Of a stretch of 64,000 nucleotides of DNA, positions 1 to 10,305 are shown one piece after another. Numbering within the stretch: position 1 is the stretch's first letter; every line of letters begins with the position of its first letter. Made by a program: the position numbers and the translations under genes. This stretch comes from Pegoplata infirma (Eukaryota; Arthropoda; Insecta; Diptera; Anthomyiidae). The stretch is taken from positions 63,786,400 through 63,850,399 of the forward strand of contig OY992537.1 of the NCBI GenBank assembly GCA_963921195.1. The letters run 5' to 3'. The notes below the pieces were generated by a model that saw only the letters and a list, made by a program, of their open reading frames with translations, ran no database searches and was not told where the DNA came from.

Positions 1-76
1 AAATGCGGGATAGAAATTCATGGCGGGATGAGACATCAAAAAGCGGGATAATCCCGCCAAAAGCGGGATGGTTGGT
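1..76. repeat. GCGGGAT-motif repeat end, cut by window edge
   Basis: The motif GCGGGAT occurs four times, including the perfect palindrome GCGGGATAATCCCGC near position 44-58. It looks like the end of a repeat or transposon that continues left of the window. No partner end is visible here, so its family is unknown. Confidence 0.4.
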
Positions 77-283
77 CAGGTTATGTATGGCATTATCTTT
101 TAGTATAATATGTAAGCATGCCTAAAAACTTTACGTTTAAAATTTCAAGCAAAAAAGTTTATATTGGCAAAAGTTTTCTTAAACAAAATAATTTTCTGAC
201 TGGGCAGCGACAAAAAATTTCATTATGGTGGGATAAGGCTTTAAGCTCAAAAAATTAAAAAAAAAATAACTTTGACAATTATC

Positions 284-318
284 TAAGTAGTCCAAATTTT
301 GGATTTGGACTACTTAGA
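284..318. repeat. Perfect hairpin, 14-bp arms
   Basis: CTAAGTAGTCCAAA is followed after a 7-base loop by its exact reverse complement. It is isolated and could be the remnant of a very short palindromic MITE. Confidence 0.6.
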
Positions 319-742
319 CTTAATCGATTTTCCTTGTTTCGAAAAAAAAACAGAATTTTCATTACGAGTGTATTGAAAACACAAAATCCTCATACATATG
401 CACACACTCTTGTATTTTTAATTCAACAAAAATCGCATGCTACATATAACATATGCTTTTGATTGTATAAAGCGCTCTCAAAAAGCAAATGTACTGCCGG
501 TTTTTATCAGAGGTAGTTTTATGAATTTTTCCTATTTTTATTATTTTTGCATTTTTAGTCTTTTTGTTGCATAAAGTATTACAAATCTGTGTAGTAAATT
601 CAAAAATTTGCATCAATTTGTTTCATATGTATGAGAAATGCATTCAAATTTACAACGGTATAGTACTTACTATGCCTATAGATACCAATTTTACCCAGTT
701 TCCATATGCTATAGCTGGAGTACTTATGTATGAATAGCTTGG

Positions 743-834
743 TTGGATGGATGAGTGAATGAATGAGTGAATGGATGTATAAATGAATAAAAGTTGGTGG
801 CATCATCGCCATCATCATCATCACCACCACCACA
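743..834. repeat. Compound microsatellite (GATG/GAATG)n and (CAT)n
   Basis: Runs of GGATG, GAGTGAATG and then CAT/CAC triplets. On the plus strand this encodes a spurious histidine stretch. Confidence 0.85.
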
Positions 835-924
835 ACATGAAATTGCTAACACTTGATCATTTAGTGACATATTTGCCACATCTTTTACAATTTGTAGGTG
901 TGTGTGTGTGTTTTATTTTTTCAT

Positions 925-1465
925 GTATATGGGGCATTCCATGCCAAATCCGACACTTTGAAGTTTTTTTTTTATATATTTTCCAAATTTTTCTTACAGT
1001 TTTTAGTGCCCTTAGAAAACTACTTCGGGGTACATTTTCAAAATTTTTAATGACCAGTAATCAAAGCTGTATTATTGAATACTTTTATTTGAATTTTTTG
1101 GAAAAAATAAAATACTTTAATATTTTAGTTGGTTATCAAAAAATAAAATGATCTGTTATTTTATTTATTTTGATTTGAATAAAATACAATTTTATTTTAT
1201 TCAATTTCATACAAATTAAATAATATTTGTTTCCAAAAAATTCAAATAATTTTTTCTGATTGAGTATTCAAACAGGAAAAAAATAAATTTTCTTATTATT
1301 TAACAAAAATTTTTGAATAATTTTGGTTATTCACAAAAAATTGAATAAATAACGTATTATTCAAACAAAAAAAACAAATATTTTTGAAAATTTTGTGTTT
1401 GAAAAAGAAACGTATTTTATTTATTTTGTCATTTACTATACAGTGAAACATAAAATTATTTTTAC
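925..1465. repeat. Dispersed repeat, left member of inverted pair
   Basis: It starts near GGCATTCCATGCCAAAT and ends near the motif CAGTGAAACATAAAATTATT. The reverse complement of 8025-8930 matches it, best in the inner 300 bases (AAATAACGTATTATTCAAAC and the following stretch). A partial third copy lies at 15243-15480. It could be the long terminal inverted repeat of an 8-kb element or simply two old opposed copies. Confidence 0.6.
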
Positions 1466-1871
1466 AAACTAATATTGTTTAATAGTAAACATCTTAACAA
1501 AGCGTTTTTTTTACTACAAAACATTAGTTAGAATATTCTTTGTAAATTTTCCCGAACTGAAATCTTTAGATTTTTACTATTTTAAAATGTTGTTAAAACA
1601 TTTTCCTATGGAAAATACTGAAGTTTTTAAAATACTTTCAGATATTTTTCAAATACAACAAAAAGTCCTGTGAGGATGTATATTTACTCAGATTTTCAAG
1701 GTTTTTGGCTTTGGTGACATTTTTAAGAAAATATTCTTTAGTATTAACTCTAAAATCTTTCTACTACACAAAATTTATTTAAATAAAAAAAATGCATATA
1801 AATACAATTAAAAATTTTTCCTATAGAAAAAAAAAAAATATTTTTCAATGTATTATTCTATTTTTAAATGC
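1466..1871. other. A+T-rich stretch, nothing recognised
   Basis: No open frame, terminal repeat or tandem structure seen beyond homopolymer runs. Confidence 0.6.
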
Positions 1872-2009
1872 ACCCGTAACCGTACCCTAACGTAGCGTAG
1901 AGAGGTTTTTGTTAGATGGGAAGAAGTGAGAGCAATTATTCTTCTTTGCAGAAGGTTACGGGATTTTGTATATGATTTTGACCGCTACGTTAGGTGACGG
2001 TAACGGGTA
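1872..2009. repeat. Short palindromic MITE-like hairpin
   Basis: 26-bp imperfect inverted repeats (3 mismatches) begin ACCCGTAACCGT and end ACGGTAACGGGT, enclosing about 86 bases. The right end overlaps another inverted repeat, ACGGGTAGCTAAC (2003), that pairs with 2804-2816. Confidence 0.55.
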
Positions 2010-2816
2010 GCTAACCTAGTCTTTATTATTTTTCTTACTTCTATGTCAAGTAAAAACGTAAAGAAGTTTTGTTGGGAATAAAATTTCTCTAACTTAACAA
2101 AAAAAAAACAAAACATAAATAAGAATGTTTTGTACTATTTTGCTTAATGAACATTGCATAGAGTTAACGATAAGTTGACGTTTTTAGGCTAACTAAACCT
2201 TAATGGTCAAAATGTACGCTGAATATTTTAAATACTTTTAGGCATTTCTTATGAAAATGAAGTGTTGATTTCTTCAAAGAATCCTAATACCTGAAATGGG
2301 GAATGAAGTGTTGATTTCTTCTTCGAATCCTAACACCTATTGCATACACGTTTAAGCTCTTAATTTTCTTTAGTTTTTCTCTTTCGTACTTTCTGCAGAA
2401 ATAGGGTCAGACAGACGGAGATACAGGCGGATATTACTAGGAAGTCTTTAAATCGATCAAGGATAAAAACAAAAACATATGGCCACTTCCACCGAAAGGT
2501 CTACCAAGACCAAAAAACCAAAAGTTCTTGAAACGAATTTGTTTTAACATATTTTCATAGGAAAACGATCAAATTTAACTAACGTGAACAAATTTTACAT
2601 TTATTCATAACCCATTTTGAGATATTCGAATGTAAAGTCGAGCAAGCCAATTTTTTCTCATTGGGACATTTCTATTGCACCTTGTGTTTTGTTAAAAGTT
2701 CTTAGAGAGAAGCACTAACTATTGACTTTTGCTTTTAAAAAATCTTTCTGGAGATACAAAGAGCTAAAAAAAATGCATAACAAACCAGCGTTTGAAAGGC
2801 TACGTTAGCTACCCGT
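2003..2816. mobile_element. Candidate TIR element, ACGGGTAGCTAAC ends
   Basis: ACGGGTAGCTAAC at 2003 is matched by its exact reverse complement at 2804-2816, with a few more matching bases further inside. The interior has no coding frame and includes a DINE-like scrap. No target duplication was recognised, so this is tentative. Confidence 0.35.
2400..2475 (-). repeat. DINE/mini-me-like fragment
   Basis: CAGACAGACGGA followed by AAATCGATCAAGGAT matches in order the microsatellite flank of the DINE-like copy at 57.38-57.48 kb. It is very diverged and short. Confidence 0.45.
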
Positions 2817-2971
2817 TTTTTTGCTTTTGCTTTTCATATCACTTCAAACAATTTCAATATTATAAGTTATAGCTTTTGTTTACTTTTCTTTTTTGTGTTT
2901 GCTTAAACTACAACAACATGAAAAAAATAAAAACTCCAAACAGAGCAGTAGCGGAAAACAAATTTTATTGT

Positions 2972-3152
2972 TGTAGCCTACAAATATACTACAGTAGTAT
3001 ATTTGTAGGCTACAAATATACTACAGTAGTATATTTGTAGGCTACAAATATACTACAGTAGTATATTTGTAGGCTACAGTATTACTACAGTATTACTACA
3101 GTAGTATTACTACAGTATTACTGCAGTAGTATTACTACAGTATTACTACAGT
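2972..3152. repeat. Tandem palindromic array (32-bp unit, then TACAGTATTAC repeats)
   Basis: Three perfect 32-bp units contain the 23-bp palindrome AAATATACTAC-A-GTAGTATATTT followed by GTAGGCTAC. After them comes a run of ACAGTATTACT-type repeats to about 3152. Every unit can form a cruciform. A related GTAGGCTAC cluster lies at 4468-4594. Confidence 0.85.
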
Positions 3153-3400
3153 ATCACATTGTAAACAAATGTTGCAATATAAAAACGTGATCATATTATA
3201 AATTTCGTTAAGATGATGTAAAGTAAATACAACATCGAAAAAAGAAAAATAATAATTTTTAATAAAATTCTTTTAATTTTGGTCAAAAAAATATAGAAAA
3301 ATTTTGAATTTTTCGATATTTTCGAATATGTACGCGATTTTAATATTATCGGTCTAGACGCTCAGAAGTTATGAGAAAAACCGTGACATTAACATTGGGT

Positions 3401-3797
3401 TAGAGATGGGCGCTGGTCACGTGATTTGCGTGATTCACGTGAATCACGCGTGAGTGATTTTCATTTAAATCACGTGATTGTGAGTGAGTGTGAGCTGAAA
3501 AAAAATCTGAGTGAGTGAGTCATTTATTTTTTGCGTGAGTTTGCGTGATAGGATTTTTAGATTAGCCCAATTTTTTTATTTTTTGTAGTTTTTTTTTTGG
3601 TAAGAAAATTTTATTGCGTGAGTAGATTTTGCGTGACATACGCGTGAGCGTGATTGAATCTGGCGTGAGTAAGATTTTTATTACTCACGAGAATAATGAG
3701 TGAGCGTGAGTAAAAAAAAAATTGCGTGAGTGATTCGATTATTTTTGCGTGAGCTTGAGTAAGTGTGAGTCAAAATCCACTCACGCACCCATCTCTA
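3401..3797. mobile_element. hAT-like MITE, CGTG family copy 1
   Basis: Terminal inverted repeats TAGAGATGGGCG / CACCCATCTCTA are flanked by a perfect 8-bp target duplication CATTGGGT (3393-3400 and 3798-3805). The interior is almost wholly GTGAGTGAG/CACGTGA simple sequence with no coding capacity. An 8-bp duplication with such ends fits the hAT superfamily. It is non-autonomous. Confidence 0.88.
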
Positions 3798-3852
3798 CAT
3801 TGGGTATTTCGAAAATTTACGTGTTGAAAAATACACAAAACACGGTTTTAAT

Positions 3853-4285
3853 TAGAGATGGGCGCGTGAGTGATTTTTGACTCACACTCACTCACGCCCA
3901 CGACAGGAATTTTTGAATCACGCACACTCACTCACGAGCAAATTTTTTCTACTCACACTCACACTCACAATCACGTGAGTAAATTTAATACAACTCACAC
4001 TCACGTGCACTCACTCAAGCTTCACTCACACTCTCGTTGACTCACACTCACGAAACTCTTATTCATACAAAAAAAAATTTAAAAACTAAAATTTGAAAAA
4101 TCTTTTAAAATTTTCAACAAAATTTAAAGATCAGCGTAACTTAAAAAATCGACTCACGCACACTCACGCAAAAATCTTACTCACGCACACTCCACTCACA
4201 CGCGCGTGCGTAAAATTGAATTTAGTCACACTCAAGCGTGGTCACGCGTGAATCACGTTCTAATCTGCTCATGTGCCCATCTCTA
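3853..4285. mobile_element. hAT-like MITE, CGTG family copy 2
   Basis: Same TAGAGATGGGCGCG end and CCCATCTCTA right end as copy 1, lying 55 bp downstream of it. The 8-bp flanks GTTTTAAT (3845-3852) and CTTTTAAT (4286-4293) match at 7 of 8. The interior is CACTCACTCACG simple sequence. Confidence 0.85.
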
Positions 4286-4423
4286 CTTTTAATGACAAGG
4301 GAACACCACAACAATGTTTGCCAAAGTTTTTTTTTTGAGAAGTTGAATTATAATTTTACATTAAAACAATCCAACCCTATTCTTTATACACATTAAAATA
4401 AAACAGTTATGTTAAACAACATA

Positions 4424-4442
4424 AGTGTGTGTGTGTGTGTGT
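4424..4442. repeat. (GT)n microsatellite
   Basis: About nine uninterrupted GT dinucleotides. Confidence 0.95.
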
Positions 4443-4467
4443 TATAGTTTTATTAAGTTTTCTCTTT

Positions 4468-4594
4468 GTAGGCTACAAAAACAATATTTGTAGGCTACAA
4501 AAAATAATTTGTAGGCTACAGGTAGGCTACCAAAAATAATTTGTAGGCTACAGGTAGGCTACCAAAAATAATTTGTAGGCTACTTGTAGGCTAC
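4468..4594. repeat. GTAGGCTAC cluster
   Basis: Eight copies of GTAGGCTAC in 127 bases, partly as a 31-bp tandem with CAAAAATAATTT spacers. The same 9-mer ends the palindromic units at 2972-3076, so the two clusters bracket the two CGTG MITEs. Confidence 0.85.
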
Positions 4595-5214
4595 ACAATT
4601 TAAATGTTTTTGTTTTTTTTGCTACTTATTCATTTTTAAAAACAATCGTAAGCTCTCGCTACAAAAACAGAAATGTACAAGTATTAGTAGTTATAGCAAT
4701 TGAATGATTTACATATTGTTTGTTTTTAAAACTACACATATCGTCAATTTTGGTTGTTTTAGCTACTTTCTTCGTAGTAATTTAAACGCTGTAACAAACT
4801 ATGCAATTCAAAAAATAACGCTTAGTTTTTGCTATGCTTTATCACATATTTCGATGTCCCGTGCGACATTGAAAAACAACATTTGTAATTAGTGCGTCAA
4901 GTGGACATGATGAAAGTTCATCAAATATTGAGAACAAACACAGATTTTTATTACAATTAAAATAAAAAAAAATTAAAAAATTATAAAATCTGTGATCTTG
5001 GTTCTTATATAAAGTTATTTTTTATAAAAATATTTTTTTCTTAAATAAATGATTTACTTATTTTAATACAGTTTTTTAAATTATTTAAATATAGATGAGT
5101 ATAAACGGCGAAAAAAATAAAGAGAGATGCAAACGGTGGAAAAAAAAGTTGAAGGAAGATGAAATGAAATTACAAGGCAATAAATTAAACAAGTTGAAAG
5201 TTTAAATTAATCTT
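4595..5214. other. A+T-rich stretch with one TGTCCCGTGCGACA motif
   Basis: The 14-mer TGTCCCGTGCGACA at 4855-4868 recurs at 5695-5708 and nearly at 5681 and 5841. The short open frame here has no recognisable family. Nothing else is seen. Confidence 0.55.
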
Positions 5215-5640
5215 TGAATACCCTCCACAATGCCCTTTTTAAGTGAAAGTAAATAGCATTTTGGATTAGAAATATTTATTGTTATGTAAAATTTTTTTTT
5301 TAAGTAATTTTTGAAAAAAAAAATAATTTACTAAATTTTTTTTGAGTGTAAAATTTTTTTTGAGTGTAAAACTTTTTCGAGTGTACTTTTTTGTGACAAA
5401 ATTTTTGAGTGACAAAATTACGTTGTAAAATAGTTTTGTGAATTACCAATTTTTTAAAAACATGTTTAACGGGTTTTCAACACATGAATTTAAGGTGAAA
5501 CTAGTCTGAAATTCTCGGTTTTGCTAATAACTTTTGAACCACTGAACCGATTTGGCTGAAATTCAATACGAACCAGACCAGGGGAACGAAAAATATATAT
5601 GCCAAGTTTTCTAAGCTTATTTATTTATAATTTTTTAAAA
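5215..5640 (-). mobile_element. DINE/mini-me-like copy, 3' half
   Basis: AATACCCTCCACAATGCCC followed by TTTTGAGTGTAAAA repeats, then GTTTTGCTAATAACTTTTGAAC and ATATATATGCCAAG, match in order the copy at 55.65-58.28 kb. The 5' half with the microsatellite is missing. Confidence 0.65.
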
Positions 5641-6052
5641 AAGAACAACAAAAAAACATAAATATGATGATGGAAAAAACGGTCCCGTGCGACATGTCCC
5701 GTGCGACAGTGATTAAAGTTAAATTAAAAAAAAAGTATATATAAGCCAACATTTCAAAATTAGTCGCATTGTGATATTGCCTCAGGTTTCGCTGAAATCA
5801 GAGTTTTGATTGATAGTCGCGAAAACGACTTCTGTTTTTTGTCCCGTGCGAATGATTGTCTTTTTTGCGATTATCTCGAAAGCTTGAAACAATTTTCAAA
5901 ATCAACCTGAGCAACAATTATAGAGCTAGTTAAGAGCTATAAGTTTGCCCTTTTGTCAAGAAAAAAAATCTTTTTATTTTGACTTTTTTTTTCAACTTTA
6001 TTGTGTGTAACAGTCACGTTCGACATGATGGAATTGCCCATATCGTTTACAG
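5641..6052. other. Sequence with repeated GTCCCGTGCGA motif
   Basis: Two tandem copies of (G/T)GTCCCGTGCGACA lie at 5681-5708, with a third at 5841. No open frame or inverted repeat is obvious. Confidence 0.5.
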
Positions 6053-7520
6053 TAGAGATGGGCGCGTGAGTGGATTTTGACTCACACTCACTCACGCTCA
6101 CGCAAAAAAAAACTTATCACTCACTAATCACTAGGGTTACCATTTGCATTTTGAGAAAAAGAGGACGTCAATCTTAAAAAAGGAGGACATTTGACCTTTT
6201 CGGTCAGGAGGACAATTTTTTTTTTTAATAATAAATTTATTTAAAACAAGTCAACCTAGCACTACAATATGCAAAAACAAATCATTTTTATTAAGAAAAC
6301 CTTTTTTTTCCACTAAAAAATATATTTCCAATTATATTTCAATTTTTTGGAAATATCTATTCAATTTTATTTTTAAAATTTTCCTTTATAACTCAGTTAT
6401 GTATATTTCAAAAAAATTCGAAATATAAGTCAAAAATTTTCTATTGTATATCAGAGTTTTCTATTTATTTGTACTTCAAAATTTTCTAAATGCTTTTCAG
6501 AAAACTCCATTTGTTTTTCAAAAATTTCCATTTTCATTTCAAAATTTTCTAAAAAATTTTATGAAAATTACTTTTTAATTTAAATAAAATTAGATTTTTT
6601 AGTTGTATTTCAAAAATTTCTATTTGGATTTAAAAATTATGCAAATGGTTTTCAAAAAATTTTATTTGTATATCAAAATTTTTTGAAAAGCATTTGAAAA
6701 ATTTTGATATACACATCGAAATTTTTGAAATATACTTAATTCGAATTTTCCGAAAAGCATTTTGAAAATTTTGAAATACAAATGGAAATTTTTGAAATAC
6801 TATTGGAAGTTTATCAAATGGAATTTTTAAAAAGCATTTAGAAAATTACAAATAAAAAATTTTGAAATACAATGGGGATTTTCTGAAAAACAATTTTTGT
6901 AAATTCAAAAGGAATTTGCTTTAAACCATTTAGAAAATTTTGTTTGATACCAAATCTTTTTTCGGAGAGCAATCTTTAAAACACACGGCAGCTGATAAGA
7001 AGTGACGTCAACATAGTAATTTTCGCACTACATAAAGTGTTTTTTTATTTTTGTGCTCGTTTTGCTCTCAAAAAGTTGATATTACTGCTGGTAAGCGAAA
7101 ATACAGCGATTCCAATAATTCAAAAGTTAAGAATTAACAAAAAAAAATGTATGGGGAAAAGTGCAAAAAGTAGGACAACCCCGGACACTTTCTAAAAAAG
7201 AAGTAGGACTGCCCCGGACGCCCTAAAAAAGAGGACGGTGTCCGGGGAAAAGAGGACGGATGGCAACCCTACTAATCACTAACGCAATTTTTTTTCACTC
7301 ACTCACAATCACGTGATTGAAATTAAAATTTCTCACGCTCACGCGTAACTCACGCCAGATTCAAACACGCTCATGAGTCTCGCAAGCTCCACTCACGCAA
7401 ACAAATTTTCTCGCAAAAAAAAAAAACAGCTAAAATTTTTTTTTTTTTGCAAGAAATGAAAAAATTCTAATTAAATAAGTAAAATCAAAAATTAAATCAC
7501 GCAAACTCACGCCCAAATAA
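6053..7520. mobile_element. hAT-like MITE, CGTG family copy 3, interrupted
   Basis: It begins with the family end TAGAGATGGGCGCGTGAGTG and continues with CACTCACTCACG simple sequence. It is interrupted at 6132-7271 by another element, then resumes with CTCACTCACAATCACG. The right terminal repeat is not found and the copy fades near 7520, so it is probably truncated. Confidence 0.7.
6132..7271. mobile_element. hAT-like element nested in CGTG MITE
   Basis: Ends TAGGGTTACCAT and ATGGCAACCCTA form terminal inverted repeats. A perfect 8-bp target duplication CTAATCAC flanks it (6124-6131 and 7272-7279). Subterminal repeats of AGAGGACG / GGAGGACA / CCGGGGA lie at both ends. The 1.14-kb interior is A+T-rich with no transposase frame, so it is non-autonomous. 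It is younger than the host MITE. Confidence 0.88.
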
Positions 7521-8024
7521 AGGTATTAGTTTTTCTTCGGTATTGGTTTTCAATTAAAATTGTTATTAAAGGGTATTGGTATTGAAAAGGTATTGGTATT
7601 CATCCTTGCTTTATTGCAAAAATTATAATAAATGAATTTGCTAACATTTATCACGAGTGGGAAGGTGTCCCTCAATGTCCCCCGGCTCCTTCCCCTGGTG
7701 CTCCATCATAGACTTGGCGAAGGAGTATTAATAATGAATTGGGGGCCTCAAATTAAAGCTACAATAATATCACCAGTGAAGCTTAAAATAGAGTGGGAGA
7801 GAAGGATGACAGAAAAGAAGGATTTCAATTGGAATTTCCTGAATTACAACATAACTTTTCTGTATTTCAATTGACTTTTTATAAATTACAACTTAGCTTT
7901 TCTGAAATTCAATTGGGCTTTTTATAGTTTTAATAGCATTCTCTATACAACAATTCTCCTAAAAATTCAAAAATAAAACTTTTTAAAAGAAGCAAATTTT
8001 AAACAAAACTATTTTGTATGAATA
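7521..8024. other. Unassigned stretch with a GC-richer patch
   Basis: Around 7655-7800 the sequence is unusually G+C-rich for this window and open on the plus strand for 80 codons (7632-7874). The translation shows no motif I recognise. It could be a decayed coding scrap. The rest is A+T-rich. Confidence 0.35.
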
Positions 8025-8930
8025 ATTTTATGTTTCACTGTATAATAAATGACAAAATAAAAAAAATACATTTCTTTTTCAAACACAAAATTTTCAAGAA
8101 TATTTATTTTTTTTTTGTTTGAATAATACGTTATTTATTTGATATTTTTGTGAATAACCAAAATTATTCAAAAATTTTTGTTGAATAATAAGAAAAATTT
8201 ATTTTTTTTTTTGTTTGAATAATCAATCAGAAAAAATTATTTAAATTTTTCGTTATTTAAATAATAGCAAATAAATATTATTCATTTTCAAAATATTTTA
8301 TAATCGCTTATTTGAATATTTTTTTAAAAATATTGTTATTTATTTGTTTCGTTATTTCAATCATAGCATACAGCACTGCCAGTAATCATACGATTATACT
8401 GGGCAAAAAAAATTAAAGTTTATAATAGTTTTCCACAAAAAAATTTCAAAAGAAATCAATTAGTACGAATATTTTTAAAAATATGATTCAAAATTTGAAA
8501 CTTAAAAATTGTTTATAAAATTTTGTTTAAAATTACCTAAAAAAAAATTAAAAATATTTTTTTTTGGAATTTAGACCATTTTTGAAGAAATTATGAGTAA
8601 AGAAACAAGCACGTAATTTTTGAAAATTTCCTTTGAACGGGTCATCAAAAAAGTTTAAAAATTTTTCATGAAGAACTTGTCGAAGGTTCCTAAGATCCAG
8701 GGTTGGCAACCGATACCCACCTAGAATAACGGTATTTGGCTATTGTACCGCAACCAATAAAGATATGGACATTTTCAAAAGCGATTATGAAAGCTGATGA
8801 AATTTCTAGTATTTTAAATGTGTCACTTCGTGTTTCTACCAACCTTGCTAAGAACTGTAAAAAAAATGAAAAAGTCTAAACAAAAAATGTTTCAAAGTGT
8901 ACGATTTGTCATGGAATACCCCATATGCGT
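8025..8930. repeat. Dispersed repeat, right member of inverted pair
   Basis: Reverse-complement relative of 925-1465, running from TTTCACTGTATAATAAATGAC to GGAATACCCCATATG. It is longer than the left member because of extra TTATTTGAATA-type sequence in the middle. Confidence 0.6.
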
Positions 8931-9368
8931 GTGTGTGTTGCACGTATGTATATTAGACCGACTCACCTTACATGGGCAAAAAAAAAGTTAAAGTTGTACC
9001 CCCCTCAAAATTAACTTTGACATGTTTTATGAAGATTCCCAAAATATTTGGGCTCTAGCGATAATCTCCCGTGAGCTAAACCGCGTCAAAAAAGGGTCCA
9101 AAAATGGTATTTTTCATGAATAAAAAAATCAGTTAATTTTTTTTTGTCCAATGAATGACCAAATATAATAGATATTTAGGAATTCTTTGATTCTGCATTA
9201 AATCATTTTAAAAATCTAACCACAGACTCGAGATAACGAGTTGTTTACGTCAGTTTTTTGATGCTTTTCAATTCGATTTTAATGAAAACTTAAATAACTT
9301 TGGTATTTTTTGTCCGATTTTCACTTATAATGCATCGTTAGAAAGGTTGACCACCGCTTCGGATTTTA

Positions 9369-9729
9369 GTCAAAAATTAACCCTTAGCTGCACTGTCTAA
9401 CATTTTTATAACATTCACTTCGACATCATTAGAAACCGTTTTATAACCACAAAAAGCATATCTTTGTGCAGGAAACAGGTTTAATTAATATATTTGTCCA
9501 CAATTCATTTAACCCATGAAAACATTTTTAAAAAAATTTTTTGCGGAAATTATTGAAAGCTAGTTGTAATACTTTAAAAAAATTAAATTAAATAAGGTTT
9601 TGTTTATTTTAGTCAAAAATTAACCCTTAACTGCACTGTCTTACTTTTTTATAACATTTACTTCGACATCATTAAAAACCCATTTTATAACCACAAAGAG
9701 CATATCTTTGTGCAGGAAACACGTTTAAT
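9369..9729 (+). repeat. Direct duplication inside left foldback arm
   Basis: AGTCAAAAATTAACCCTTA through CTTTGTGCAGGAAACA occurs twice (about 9369-9486 and 9610-9729). The copies flank one arm of the small foldback seen in the right arm. The right arm has this segment once. Confidence 0.75.
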
Positions 9730-10305
9730 TACACTGTGCTACACCAAAAATATGCAGGGGTTCTCATATAAAAATTCGGGTTGGTTGGAGTCCATAGAGT
9801 ACTGATATACTCATAGTTTTTCTGGATCACTTCGTTAAGTACGTTTTTTATTGGCAAATGTGTTGAAAAACGGAAATTCTTAAATTACAATTTTAAAAAA
9901 TTATTACTTTGTTAGTTTGCAACCGATTTTCGATTTTATGGAATTGTTTTAAAGGTATAGGTCTTACCTTTCAAACAAAACAAAAATATTAAAAATCGAT
10001 CAAGAATTGGCTGAGCTACGATCGCTTAAGTAAAAAAAAAACGTACTTTTTGAAAAATTTGTCATATTCTTTACACTCTAAGTTGAAAGTGCATCATTAA
10101 ACAATTTTTTTGAATTTTTTGTAAAAAAGTATAGTAAAGTAGGTTTCCAAAACACCAAAAAACATAACAATCGGTTTAAAAATGAATGAGTTATGCTAAG
10201 TTTTGTGATAGGGCATTTTTAAATTTTTTCAGAAACGCTTGTAATTCAAGCATTATTCATAAATCTTGTTACTAGTAGTAATTTTATGCGCATATGCATA
10301 TAAAC

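Larger units (their letters stand above)
77..924. other. A+T-rich stretch, no gene seen
   Basis: Homopolymer-rich sequence with a small hairpin (284-318) and tetra- and trinucleotide microsatellites (743-834). The one open frame crossing it owes its histidine run to the CAT microsatellite. Nothing else is recognised. Confidence 0.6.

Noticed and set aside
898..912. Short (GT)n as regulatory element
   Set aside because: Ordinary microsatellite with no context for regulation.
783..1151. 122-codon frame with a histidine run
   Set aside because: The run is a CAT/CAC microsatellite and the remainder is hydrophobic translation of poly-T sequence in a dispersed repeat.
7632..7874. 80-codon frame over a GC-richer patch
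   Set aside because: No recognisable motif and no support from neighbours; left as an unassigned patch.
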